Part shown: positions 27,721 through 35,940 of the stretch, piece by piece
How the letters are laid out: each line of letters starts with the position of its first letter
Numbering within the stretch: the first letter of the stretch is position 1
Source: Corynebacterium glaucum
GTDB taxonomy: Bacteria; Actinomycetota; Actinomycetes; Mycobacteriales; Mycobacteriaceae
Direction of reading: 5' to 3'
Length of the DNA: 64,000 bases
Assembly (NCBI RefSeq): GCF_002287505.1
Contig: NZ_CP019688.1
Span: forward strand, 1,786,674-1,850,673
The notes under the pieces: generated by a model
What the model saw: the letters and a program-made list of their open reading frames with translations, nothing else
Told to the model about the DNA's origin: nothing
Databases searched by the model: none
Made by a program: the position numbers and the translations under genes

Positions 27721-28875
27721 TTAGTCGAAGTGGCGGTGATGCGCCACATCATTGAATGCTCGCACAACCCCGAAGTCACCGTAGAACTCGACCACGGACA
27801 CGCTCGCCAGATCAAGGAAAATGTGTTTGAACGTCTCCGCGTTCGTGCCCAGTGCCTGCCGGATCACCGACTTAATCGGCGTCATGTGCGCCACAACCAG
27901 CACCGTCTGCCCCTCGTGCGCCTCCTGCACCTTCAGTCGCTCGCGGGTCACCCGTCGGTGCAACTTGGCCAGGGATTCGCCGTTCGGAGGGCTTTCGCTT
28001 GACGACGCCTCCCACACGCCCACCTGCTCCGGGTACCGCTCAAGAGCCTCGTCCCGAGTCAGGCCTTCGAAGTCCCCGAAATCAACTTCTCGGAAGCCGT
28101 CGTACACCTCGATGTCCGACGCGTCGCGGCCGAGGGCTTCAGCACAGTGCTTTGCAGTCTGCAGCGCGCGGCGTTGCGGCGATGAGATGATCGCATCGAT
28201 CTGCCCCATCTGTGCGACTGCCGCGGCAGCGCGCTTCGCCTGCGCGTGACCGATATCGGTGAGCTCCGGTTCGGCAGCGCCGGAAAATCGGCGCTGTGCG
28301 GAGTGCTTAGTCTGGCCGTGGCGCAGGAGGACGAACCGGGTGCGCGGCGCTTTCGCATCGGACCAATGCGCAGGGCCAGCGACAACGTGTGATTGCTTCT
28401 TCTCAGCCTGCGCTTCGCGCTCCGCAGTCGCGGGAGAGGCCGACACGTCCAGCACCCGCGGGGTGCCGTCCTTCGCGGCGGCGTCCATGGCCACGTTGGA
28501 AAGCTCGTCGGCTTTCTTGTTCTTGGCGCGCGGCACCCAGGTGTAGGTCACCTCATCGAAACCCTGCGCAATCTTGCGGGCCTCAAGCGCGAGCTCTTTC
28601 ATGTCCGGGTGCTTGATCTTCCACCGCCCGTTCATCTGCTCGACAACCAACTTGGAGTCCATCGACACGTCCACCGCGGTGGCCCCCAGGTCGCGCGCGG
28701 CTTCGAGCCCGCGCAGCAGACCGTGGTACTCGGCGACGTTGTTCGACGCTTTCGCGCCAACTACGTAGGCAATCTCCGCGAGGGTCTCGCCGCCCTCGCC
28801 GTAGACCACGGACCCGGAACCAGCCACACCCGGGTTGCCGCGGGAGCCGCCGTCGCAGAACATCGCTACACGCAT
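27721..28875 (-). CDS. Bifunctional RNase H / histidine phosphatase fusion
   Basis: A 384-residue fusion equivalent to Mycobacterium Rv2228c. The N-terminal RNase HI domain (about 1-135) has DGGSRGNPG, NNVAEYHGLL and DSKLVVEQM, giving the D-E-D catalytic set that cleaves RNA in RNA-DNA hybrids. After a short linker, the C-terminal phosphoglycerate-mutase-like domain (about 175-384) has LLRHGQTKHS with the catalytic His and a second His in VVAHMTPIKS. In mycobacteria this second half has alpha-ribazole phosphatase activity. It is the first gene on the left of the conserved RNase H to SURF1 block. Confidence 0.95.
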   Translation of the reverse strand: MRVAMFCDGGSRGNPGVAGSGSVVYGEGGETLAEIAYVVGAKASNNVAEYHGLLRGLEAARDLGATAVDVSMDSKLVVEQMNGRWKIKHPDMKELALEARKIAQGFDEVTYTWVPRAKNKKADELSNVAMDAAAKDGTPRVLDVSASPATAEREAQAEKKQSHVVAGPAHWSDAKAPRTRFVLLRHGQTKHSAQRRFSGAAEPELTDIGHAQAKRAAAAVAQMGQIDAIISSPQRRALQTAKHCAEALGRDASDIEVYDGFREVDFGDFEGLTRDEALERYPEQVGVWEASSSESPPNGESLAKLHRRVTRERLKVQEAHEGQTVLVVAHMTPIKSVIRQALGTNAETFKHIFLDLASVSVVEFYGDFGVVRAFNDVAHHRHFD

Positions 28876-28890
28876 GCCAGCCCCTTCTAC

Positions 28891-29574
28891 CTACTGTTCC
28901 GGGGTGACGCGCACGAGCAGCGCCCCACAGTTCGGGCACGTTGGCAGCTCGTCGGCATCCGCACCCATGACTTCAGCGCGCTCCGCCGGCGGAAGCTGGA
29001 TAAAGCAGGAGTTGCAGGTCCGGCCGTTGAAGGCCGCGGCGCCAATGTCGTCGTAAAGCGAAAGAAGCTCCTCCGGCAACCCGGCGCGAAGTGCGGCCGT
29101 GTCCACCTGCTCGACCTCGGGCAGAGCGTCGACGGCACGCTGAGCGGCCTCGACTTTGCGGTTCGCCTCGTCCAGGCGTGCGCCGTGGTTGTCGCGGTTG
29201 TTGCGCAGCGCGGCGATCTCGTTGTGTGCCTCCTTGAGCTCGGAGAGCAGATCTGCGATGCGCGACTTCGCGGCGTAGCGGTCATGCTCCAGATCCTTGC
29301 GGCGCTCCGGGTCAGTCTCGGCGGAAAGCTGGTGCTTGTCGTCCAGCTCGCGGCGCTTGAGCTTGCGCTCGTCTTCTTGGATGCGGAGGATCTCCAGCTC
29401 CATGTCATCCACCGCCATCTGTGCGGCAGATGCAGCGGAGGTAATGCGGTCGCGTTCAGCGGTGAGGCGCTCGAGCTCCTTCTCCTCCTCGCGTTTGCCG
29501 CCAGGGTGGGCGGCTGCACGCTCGGCATCGGCGAGCTGCAGGAGTTTCAGCTGCTGGTCTTTGGGCAGGTGCAT
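28891..29574 (-). CDS. Coiled-coil zinc-ribbon protein (C4-type)
   Basis: A 227-residue protein equivalent to Rv2229c. Most of it (about 10-160) is a long charged coiled coil. The C-terminal zinc ribbon has two Cys pairs, CNSC and CPNC (about residues 187-215), with the KRRSALK-like spacing of the C4 zinc-ribbon family. The molecular role is unresolved; related proteins are linked to RNA handling and to the neighbouring Nif3-like protein. Its start lies 12 bp after the Nif3-like gene stop. Confidence 0.92.
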   Translation of the reverse strand: MHLPKDQQLKLLQLADAERAAAHPGGKREEEKELERLTAERDRITSAASAAQMAVDDMELEILRIQEDERKLKRRELDDKHQLSAETDPERRKDLEHDRYAAKSRIADLLSELKEAHNEIAALRNNRDNHGARLDEANRKVEAAQRAVDALPEVEQVDTAALRAGLPEELLSLYDDIGAAAFNGRTCNSCFIQLPPAERAEVMGADADELPTCPNCGALLVRVTPEQ

Positions 29575-29586
29575 GACGTGACTCCT

Positions 29587-30738
29587 TCAGTGCTTCGGGT
29601 GCTCGGTCTTCGACGGGTGCGCGGACACGGTCCACGGGTCGGTGCGGATCGGGATGATCTCGGTCTCCACACCCAACTCGGCCACGATACCCGCGGCCTG
29701 CTCGGTCCAGGGGAACTCGCTGGCCCAGTGGGCGGTGTCGATCACGGCAGGCCCGCCTGCGCGCAGGTGCTCATCGACGGGGTGGTGGCGCAGATCCGAG
29801 GTCACATACACATCCACACCCAGCTTGGCGACGTCTTCGAGGAAGCCGTCGCCCGAACCGGACGAGACCGCGACCTTCTGCACGATCCGCTCCGGGTCGC
29901 CGGCGGCGCGCACGCCCCAGGCGGTTTCCGGCAGCGCGTCGGCGACCTGCTGCGTGAATGCCGCGAGCGTCATCGGTTCCGGCAGCTCTCCGACGCGACC
30001 CAACCCGGTGGCCTTGGAAAGCTCCCGGGTCTCGGCCATTTGCACCACGTCGAAGGCGGGTTCCTCGTAGGGGTGGGCGTTGCGCAGGGCGTCGATAAGC
30101 TTGCGACGAAGTGTGGTGGGTGCGACAAACTCGACGCGCGTCTCGCTGTCGCTGTAGTGCTTGCCGATCGCGCCTTCGGTGGGGTCGGCACCTTCGACCG
30201 GGGTGAAGCGGCCGGTGCCGTCGATCGCGAAGGCGCACTCGCGGTAGTTGCCAATCTCGCCCGCGCCAAGCTCGAACAGCGCCGCCATCACGCGCTCCAC
30301 ATCAGCCGGTGGGATGTGCACGCCCCACTTGTCAATGCCGTCGAGGTGCACCGGCTTGATCGGCCGCCCCGGAGTAATGCCCACCAGCTCGGCCAGCTTG
30401 TCCGAGACTCCCGGGCGCGCGGAATCCGCGTTCGTGTGCGCCGCGAACAACGCCACCCCACCTTTCAACAAAGTGTGGATGACCTTGCCCTTTGGCGTAT
30501 CCACTGCCACGGAAGACACCCCTCGCAGCAGCAGTGGGTGGTGCACGACCAGCATTTGCGCTTGGCTTTCGACGGCAGCCTGCGCCACCTCCAAAGTGCA
30601 ATCCAGCGCGAAAGCGACTCGGCTCACCCCGTCGTCCGGGTCGCCACAGATCAACCCGACCTTGTCCCAGCTTTCGGCGAGCTGCGGCGGGTAGGCGGCC
30701 TCCAGCGCGGCGACGACATCTGCAACGGTGACACTCAT
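29587..30738 (-). CDS. Nif3-like dinuclear metal-centre protein
   Basis: A 383-residue protein of the Nif3/YqfO (DUF34) family, equivalent to Rv2230c. The metal ligands of the family are visible as VVHHPLLLRG and AAHTNADSARPGVSD in the N-terminal half and DTAHWASE near the C-terminus. The central insertion of about 120 residues is the CutA-like domain found in long members such as YqfO. Related enzymes act as GTP cyclohydrolase-type or other metal-dependent hydrolases, but the cellular role is unsettled. The start MSVTVADVV at 30738 is preferred to upstream TTG/ATG codons. It is divergent from the HAD gene. Confidence 0.93.
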   Translation of the reverse strand: MSVTVADVVAALEAAYPPQLAESWDKVGLICGDPDDGVSRVAFALDCTLEVAQAAVESQAQMLVVHHPLLLRGVSSVAVDTPKGKVIHTLLKGGVALFAAHTNADSARPGVSDKLAELVGITPGRPIKPVHLDGIDKWGVHIPPADVERVMAALFELGAGEIGNYRECAFAIDGTGRFTPVEGADPTEGAIGKHYSDSETRVEFVAPTTLRRKLIDALRNAHPYEEPAFDVVQMAETRELSKATGLGRVGELPEPMTLAAFTQQVADALPETAWGVRAAGDPERIVQKVAVSSGSGDGFLEDVAKLGVDVYVTSDLRHHPVDEHLRAGGPAVIDTAHWASEFPWTEQAAGIVAELGVETEIIPIRTDPWTVSAHPSKTEHPKH

Positions 30739-30761
30739 GGCACCCAGCCTACAAATTGGGC

Positions 30762-31430
30762 ATGCTGGTGCGCGTGACTGCATCATCTGGCCCCACCACC
30801 TTGCTCCTTGACGTCGACGGCACTCTCATCGACTCCTACCCCGGCATCCGCGAAGGATTCGTGCGCGGGCTCGACGCGGTGGGCCACCCGCTGCCCGACG
30901 AGAGCTTTATCAAGCGCATCCCCGGCCCACCGATGCGGGAGTCGATGGCGGCGGCCGGTCTCGACGAAGCCGACATCGACCGCGCGCTAAGCGTGTATTC
31001 GGAATTCATGTCGATCGAGGGCTGGCAGGTCTTCACCGTGTTTGACGGCGTGGTCGAGGCAATCCGGGAGTGGAAGGAACAAGGGTTGCAGGTGGTCACG
31101 GCGACGTCGAAAAGCGAAAAATTCGCTCGGCTGGCGCTGGAAGAAGCTGGAATTCTGCCGATGATCGACTTCCTGGGGGCCGCGGACTACGACGTAGACC
31201 GCACCACGAAGATCGAGGTGATCCGGCACGTGCTGGACTCGGTGAACCCGCACAACCCGCTGATGGTGGGCGACCGCAAGCACGACTTTGCGGGCGCGGC
31301 GGAGTTCAACCTCCCGTCCGTAGCCGTGACGTGGGGCTATGGTGATGCAGACGAATGGGCGCAGGCGACGCACATCGCGCGCGACACCGAGGAGCTGAAG
31401 GAGATTGTGAGGAACCATGTCGGACGCTGA
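30762..31430 (+). CDS. HAD-family phosphatase (phosphoglycolate phosphatase-like)
   Basis: A 222-residue HAD hydrolase. The nucleophile motif is LLLDVDGTLIDSYPG, followed by a helical cap; motif II is TATSKSE and motif IV is MVGDRKHDFAGA. This is the Gph/PpaX-like subgroup, equivalent by position to Rv2232. It ends inside the ptpA-like gene (14-bp overlap), so the two phosphatases are cotranscribed. GTG at 30774 is an alternative start. The physiological substrate is unknown. Confidence 0.92.
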   Translation: MLVRVTASSGPTTLLLDVDGTLIDSYPGIREGFVRGLDAVGHPLPDESFIKRIPGPPMRESMAAAGLDEADIDRALSVYSEFMSIEGWQVFTVFDGVVEAIREWKEQGLQVVTATSKSEKFARLALEEAGILPMIDFLGAADYDVDRTTKIEVIRHVLDSVNPHNPLMVGDRKHDFAGAAEFNLPSVAVTWGYGDADEWAQATHIARDTEELKEIVRNHVGR

Positions 31431-31926
31431 GCAAAGCGGCAACCAGGGCGAGAACACAGCGCAGCTGCACATCGACTTTGTGTGCACGGGCAACATCTGC
31501 CGCTCGCCGATGGCGGAGGTCATCGTTCGCCAGAAGCTTGAGGACGTCGACTTGGGCGACGCCGTGCGCGTCACCTCCAGCGGCATCGGCGACTGGCACG
31601 TCGGCCACGCAGCAGACAAGCGCGCTCTGGTTGAGCTGGCCGAGCACGGTTACGACGGCTCCGAGCACCGCGCGCAGCAGTTCGGCGCGGAACAGCAGAA
31701 CGCGGACTTGATAATCGCGCTGGACACGAACCACGTCTCTGAGCTGGTCGCACGCGGCGTGCCGGAGGAGAAAGTGCGCCTGCTGCGTTCCTTCGACCCG
31801 GATGCGGACGGCGAGGGCGTGGCCGATCCCTACTACGGCGGCCCGGAAGGCTTCACCACCACCCGCGAGCAGATCGAGGCCGCAGCTGACGGCATTATTG
31901 CTTGGGTGGGCGAGCGACTAAACTAG
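31417..31926 (+). CDS. ptpA: Low-molecular-weight protein tyrosine phosphatase
   Basis: A 169-residue LMW-PTP. The catalytic P-loop is VCTGNICRSPMAE (Cys-x5-Arg, about residues 23-35). The general-acid Asp lies in ADPYYGG near residue 145, where PtpA-type enzymes have DPYY. An N-terminal 16-residue polar extension precedes the core. In mycobacteria PtpA acts on host proteins; in a corynebacterium it more likely controls tyrosine phosphorylation inside the cell or on the envelope. It overlaps the HAD gene and lies 6 bp before surf1. Confidence 0.94.
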   Translation: MSDAEQSGNQGENTAQLHIDFVCTGNICRSPMAEVIVRQKLEDVDLGDAVRVTSSGIGDWHVGHAADKRALVELAEHGYDGSEHRAQQFGAEQQNADLIIALDTNHVSELVARGVPEEKVRLLRSFDPDADGEGVADPYYGGPEGFTTTREQIEAAADGIIAWVGERLN

Positions 31927-31932
31927 CGCCTT

Positions 31933-32910
31933 GTGAGTACCCAGCAAGCCGGAAATAAACCGTGGTGGAAGACCTTTCTCACCCCGGGCTGGGTCATCGC
32001 CGCGATTTTGATCGTGGCGTTTTCCTACTTCGCGTTCACGTTCCTCGCGCCCTGGCAGCTGGGCAAGAACGAGCGCTTGGAGCATCGCAACGAGCAGATC
32101 GTCGAGGCCTTTGAGCAAGACCCCGTGCCGCTTGCCCAGGTGCTCGGCGCAGACGGCTCCTTCGACCCCGAACAGGAGTGGACGCGCGTCACGGCCACGG
32201 GCCGCTTCACCTCCGACGAAGTCCTGCTGCGCCTGCGCCCCGTCGACCGCACGCCCGCATTCCAGGTGCTTGCGCCGTTCGAGCTTGAAACCGGCCAAAC
32301 CATCCTGGTCAACCGCGGCTGGGTCCCCGCCGAGGACTCCACGCGCGTGCCCGCATTCGACGCCCCGCCTACCGGCGACGTCACCATCACCGGCATGATG
32401 CGCGTCGACGAAGGCACTCACCCCACCGCGCCGAACCACGACCAGGGCTACCAGATGGTCTACTCCATCAGCCCAGGCCAGGTGGGCGAACTCATCGGCA
32501 CCGACCTCGCCAGCCCCTACATCCAGCTGCTCTCGGACTCCCCCGGCGTCCTCACCGCCGTCCCGCTTCCGCAGCTCGAAACCGGCAACCACCTCTCCTA
32601 CGGCCTGCAATGGATACTCTTCGGCATCCTCGCTCCCGCCGGCCTCATCTACTTCATCGTCGCTGAAACGCGCGAGCGTCGCCGCTTCCGTCAGGAGCAA
32701 GAGGAGCTTTTGCTTGACGACGCCACCGTCAACGGCGCCGAACCTAATCCCGATTCCGGTTCTGTGGAAGAACAGGAGGGCGTCGATAAGCAAACTGCTC
32801 CTGCTGCTGGTGCCACTGCTGCTCCGGCCCCCGCACGGGCGCGCTACGGCGAAGCCCGGCGCAACCCGTGGGCTTCGGCCTACGATAGGCAGCGCGACCG
32901 CACCCGCTAG
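31933..32910 (+). CDS. SURF1-family protein
   Basis: A 325-residue SURF1-like cytochrome c oxidase assembly factor, equivalent to Rv2235. The topology is typical: one TM helix at about residues 19-41, a large outer domain with WQLGKNERLEHRN and NRGWVP, and a second TM helix at about 230-250 (YGLQWILFGILAPAGLIYF). The start is GTG, 6 bp after the ptpA stop. The last about 70 residues are a low-complexity cytoplasmic tail (Glu- then Ala/Pro-rich). The final codons, from about 32836, are duplicated after the DUF3800 gene. Confidence 0.93.
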   Translation: MSTQQAGNKPWWKTFLTPGWVIAAILIVAFSYFAFTFLAPWQLGKNERLEHRNEQIVEAFEQDPVPLAQVLGADGSFDPEQEWTRVTATGRFTSDEVLLRLRPVDRTPAFQVLAPFELETGQTILVNRGWVPAEDSTRVPAFDAPPTGDVTITGMMRVDEGTHPTAPNHDQGYQMVYSISPGQVGELIGTDLASPYIQLLSDSPGVLTAVPLPQLETGNHLSYGLQWILFGILAPAGLIYFIVAETRERRRFRQEQEELLLDDATVNGAEPNPDSGSVEEQEGVDKQTAPAAGATAAPAPARARYGEARRNPWASAYDRQRDRTR

Positions 32911-32915
32911 CTGTA
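32836..32915 (+). repeat. 80-bp direct repeat, left copy (3' end of surf1)
   Basis: This 80-bp segment covers the last 25 codons of surf1, its stop codon and 5 bp beyond. It recurs at 33875-33954 with one mismatch, offset by exactly 1039 bp. Between the copies lies the DUF3800 gene with its own promoter. Such restoration of a host gene's end is what site-specific integration at a 3' end leaves behind. Confidence 0.95.
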
Positions 32916-32916
32916 G

Positions 32917-32945
32917 TTGAGTTAGACGACGGCCCGCTCTAGAAT
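32917..32945 (+). promoter_or_regulatory. Probable promoter of the DUF3800 gene
   Basis: TTGAGT at 32917-32922 and TAGAAT at 32940-32945 are separated by exactly 17 bp, a near-consensus sigma-70-type promoter. It begins right after the left direct repeat and so belongs to the inserted segment. The leader contains a short hairpin, GCTCGTG with CACGAGC (32981-33001), and a GGGGG ribosome-binding site just before the ATG at 33022. Confidence 0.65.
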
Positions 32946-33021
32946 CGGCTATGGACGCACTCCGGTGCTCCAATTCCGAGGCTCGTGCTAACCGCACGAG
33001 CTTTCGTGTGTCAGGGGGACA

Positions 33022-33866
33022 ATGTACTTAGGCTATTTCGACGAGTTCGGGCACAACGGGGCATTCATCTCTCGGCATCATCCCAAGTACAACACCCACC
33101 CAGTATTTGGGATAGGTGGGTTCATCATTCCCGCCGACAATGTTCGTCAGCTGTCGGGGGTTTTCGCCACGTTAAAGAGGCGGGGCTCAAAGAAGGGATC
33201 CATGCGAAAGTTATTGCCAAGGGAAAGCCGGTTGAGCATTGGGAGAAGAAGGGCGCCTCACTACTCACGACTAACAATGTCCGCAAATACCGCGAAGTCC
33301 GGGGCATGGTGAACCGACTGCTGAACACCTTGGATCGTCTCGATGCGAAGATGGTGTTTTACGGGCAAGAGAAACCCCGCGGCCCTAATGATGAGACTGC
33401 GGAGAACGAAACCTCACGGTACGACCACGCGATGAAACAGCTCATCCAGCGCGTCAACCGTTCTCTTCCCGACGGTGAAAACTACCTATTGCTCATGGAT
33501 AAGCAGGGCCCTAAAGAGCGGATGGAGATTTTCGCCTCTAGTGCCGCCTTTATGTTCTCCCATCGCGAAGCCGACCGGTTGCTTGAGCCGCCTCTCGAAG
33601 TGGAGAGTCACTTGTACCAAACCGTGCAATGCGCAGACTGGCTATGCGCACTTGTAGGCCGCATAGCTGGTTACAAATACGATCCGGGGTTCAATGAGCA
33701 TTCTTGGGCCGTGACATACTTCGGCGAGCGACTCGCGAAAATAGTCTCTGAGCAGAGCAAGATACGCGCCGCCGACAATGGAAAAGACATGTACGGCAAT
33801 CATCTTGGGAGTCACACTCAGTGTTTCTCATATACGGAGATCCGACGTCATCTGGAGCGTCGGTAG
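33022..33866 (+). pseudogene. DUF3800-family gene with a frameshift
   Basis: The first about 55 codons read MYLGYFDEFGHNGAFISR and so on to GVFATLKR in one frame. The rest (KEGIHAKVIAKGKPVEHW to the C-terminus ...FSYTEIRRHLERR) continues in another frame up to 33866, so one base is missing between about 33156 and 33186. A GGGGG-TTTT run at 33156-33164 is the likeliest spot. The N-terminal Y-x-DE-G motif, QCADWLCALVGR and the overall size of about 280 residues match DUF3800, a family common on phages, plasmids and genomic islands with no settled function. The gene is AT-richer than its neighbours. Either it is broken, or the base is a sequence error. Confidence 0.8.
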
Positions 33867-33874
33867 CCCCGGCG

Positions 33875-33954
33875 CGGGCGCGCTACGGCGAAGCCCGGCG
33901 CAACCCGTGGGCTTCGGCTTACGATAGGCAGCGCGACCGCACCCGCTAGCTGTA
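33875..33954 (+). repeat. 80-bp direct repeat, right copy
   Basis: A near-identical copy (one C/T difference) of the surf1 3' end at 32836-32915, directly after the DUF3800 stop. It ends with the same stop codon and CTGTA, after which the sequence differs (TCCGAC here, GTTGAG at the left copy). The next gene starts 19 bp further on, so this copy probably marks the original surf1-to-33973 junction. Confidence 0.95.
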
Positions 33955-33972
33955 TCCGACGAAGGGGACGCC

Positions 33973-34614
33973 ATGCACCCAGGTTCTGTGCCGACCGATG
34001 CTGACATCGCGCTTGTGGAGTCCAGCCTTGAAACGTTCGCGCGCGTGGGCATCACGCTTAACGACGACATCGAGGCTGAGGATGTCGAAGATGCCGTGGC
34101 CGACGACTTGGCCACTTTCCGCTCGTACCCGCTGACCACTGTCGCGGGGTTGCACGACCCGGATGGTGCGCCGTTTCTGAACGGTGCCGTGGTCTCATCC
34201 GTCGAGGTGGAGGCCGGTGTTATTTCCGCTGAGGACATCGTGGCAATCGTCGAACGCTTCGCAGGCGCAGCAGGTTCCGAAGCCACCGACGTCGCGGTCA
34301 TGCCCGACCCGGAGACCGACGGGGCGACCGGATCCGTGCGGGTGCGCTTCGGCGAATGGGATGTCACCGACATCAACTACGACTTCCTGCCGACTGACGG
34401 CGACGGCGCCGACGCTAACGGCACTGACGCTGGCACCGCGAGCCGGACGTTCGAGCTCGACGTCATCGCAGCGGCACTGCCCGTCGACGCTGCGGCTGCC
34501 ACCTTCCCCACCCCGGACGGCCGCGACGTGACGCTGTTCATCCCCGCTGGCGCTGGCTCGGATGTCGCCGAAGCGCTGTTCGCGGCGATCGAGGCCGAGT
34601 TCGAGATTCAATAG
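33973..34614 (+). CDS. Hypothetical acidic protein
   Basis: A 213-residue, strongly acidic protein beginning MHPGSVPTDADIALVESSLETFARVG, with a GAAGGGG ribosome-binding site. No signal peptide or membrane helix. Alternating strand- and helix-like segments and Asp/Ala-rich linkers suggest two small alpha/beta domains. I do not recognise the family. It is in the surf1 direction and was probably its immediate neighbour before the DUF3800 insertion. Confidence 0.65.
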   Translation: MHPGSVPTDADIALVESSLETFARVGITLNDDIEAEDVEDAVADDLATFRSYPLTTVAGLHDPDGAPFLNGAVVSSVEVEAGVISAEDIVAIVERFAGAAGSEATDVAVMPDPETDGATGSVRVRFGEWDVTDINYDFLPTDGDGADANGTDAGTASRTFELDVIAAALPVDAAAATFPTPDGRDVTLFIPAGAGSDVAEALFAAIEAEFEIQ

Positions 34615-34659
34615 ACACTTGAATATCATCCGAATAAAGATAGACATTCGGAGGTATTC

Positions 34660-35553
34660 GTGAAGCGACTAACTGCAGCTGCGGCGACCGTGGTGTTTTC
34701 CGGTGCTGGTTTGTTGGGATGCGGAAGCCAAGACGAGCAGCCCAGTTCCCCTCCTGCGGCTTCCAGCTCATCATCGGAGACAACACCTGCTGTTTTCACA
34801 CACCAGGAAGTAGGAATCGGTGAAACGTTTGACGTTGGGGAAATGGGAGACCAAGTCAACCTGACCATCACGGAGTTGACGGTCGGAGGAGATTGCCGAT
34901 ACGGACCCAATGAGTACGGTCTGCAACCCGAGGCGGAAGAAGAATATCTGCAGATTTGGGCAGAGGTGGAACCGGTTCAGCTAATCCACAACACCTGGAC
35001 CATGCTCAACGATCCGAAGTTCGTCGACAAGGATGGCTTCACACAATCGCTCAAGATGGACTCCGAATGTCGACCTCCCAGTGATGGCTTCGAGAGCTGG
35101 TCTCAAACCGTCGATCAAGGTGAGAAGATACGGGTTTACGGTGTTTTCCACATTCCGAACGAAGCCACGGAGCTGAAGTTTGAGTCGTACCGGTTGCCGC
35201 TGAACGAGGCCACACCCAACACAGCTTCCATTCGTCCGCCTGAAGCCACGGTGGAGGCCGACCTGGTTGAATCAGCTCCATACGTCGCGGAATGCCTTGA
35301 AGGCACTCCCGGCCCCGCACTCTGGTCTGATGGAGAGGTCCGTTACTCGGAGGATTGCTTCCAGAAACTTGGAGGCCCTGCCTACCTCGAACAGGAGGGC
35401 CAATCAGGGCTTAAACCTGGCGGCGCAGCGGTCAATGGGTATGGCTACGACGAGTACGGGTACCCGAACAGAACAAGTGGCGAGATTCAGGCCGAGTGGG
35501 GCTGCCAACAGGGTTACATCACCGACCCGGCGATCTGCTCCCATTTCGAATAA
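34660..35553 (+). CDS. Secreted lipoprotein of unknown function
   Basis: A 297-residue protein with a lipoprotein signal peptide ending at LLGC (about residue 21) and a Ser-rich linker after it. The start is GTG at 34660 with a GGAGGT site. The middle (about 50-180) resembles the Ig-like DUF4352 type of domain (VGIGETFDVGEMGDQVNLTITEL, then GVFHIPNEATELKFES). The C-terminal about 70 residues are Gly- and Tyr-rich (NGYGYDEYGYPNRTSG) with a Cys pair. It is AT-richer than the adjacent housekeeping genes. Function unknown. Confidence 0.75.
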   Translation: MKRLTAAAATVVFSGAGLLGCGSQDEQPSSPPAASSSSSETTPAVFTHQEVGIGETFDVGEMGDQVNLTITELTVGGDCRYGPNEYGLQPEAEEEYLQIWAEVEPVQLIHNTWTMLNDPKFVDKDGFTQSLKMDSECRPPSDGFESWSQTVDQGEKIRVYGVFHIPNEATELKFESYRLPLNEATPNTASIRPPEATVEADLVESAPYVAECLEGTPGPALWSDGEVRYSEDCFQKLGGPAYLEQEGQSGLKPGGAAVNGYGYDEYGYPNRTSGEIQAEWGCQQGYITDPAICSHFE

Positions 35554-35578
35554 CCGAGCCTTTGTAGAGTTGGCAGCC

Positions 35579-35923
35579 ATGGGGACTTACCGCAACCTGC
35601 CGCCGGAGCGCTTCGCGAACCTGGCGGGCCGGGTCCTCAGCGGCGAGGATTTCTCGGACTACGACCTGTTGGAGGCCGACTTTTCCGGCAGCATTTGCCG
35701 AGGCTGTGACTTCACCGGGGCGATGTTGGCTTGGTCGAATCTCCGCGGCGCAGACTTTACCGGCGCGAACTTCACCAACGCGATTCTCTGCGAGGCGGAA
35801 ATGTACGGCGCGATTCTCACCGACGCCGTGTTCACGGGAGCTGGCCTCGGACCGGTCTATGCGGACCCGGCACAATTCGCGGATGCTCGCGGCGTTGACA
35901 TGGAGAGCGCCGACATCCTGTAG
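35579..35923 (+). CDS. Short pentapeptide-repeat protein
   Basis: A 114-residue protein whose middle (about 25-85) is a run of A(D/N)LxG-type pentapeptides: DYDLLEADFSG, CDFTGAMLAW, SNLRGADFTG and ANFTNAILCE. Such runs form a right-handed quadrilateral beta-helix. The start at 35579 is the first ATG after the lipoprotein stop, though its ribosome-binding site is weak. Some longer family members mimic DNA and protect gyrase; at this length and with only about a dozen repeats no function can be given. Confidence 0.75.
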   Translation: MGTYRNLPPERFANLAGRVLSGEDFSDYDLLEADFSGSICRGCDFTGAMLAWSNLRGADFTGANFTNAILCEAEMYGAILTDAVFTGAGLGPVYADPAQFADARGVDMESADIL

Positions 35924-35940
35924 TGCGCTTTAACCGCGCC

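Noticed and set aside
33156..33186. Programmed -1 frameshifting in the DUF3800 gene
   Set aside because: No X-XXY-YYZ heptamer in the correct phase and no clear downstream stem-loop; a base loss is simpler.
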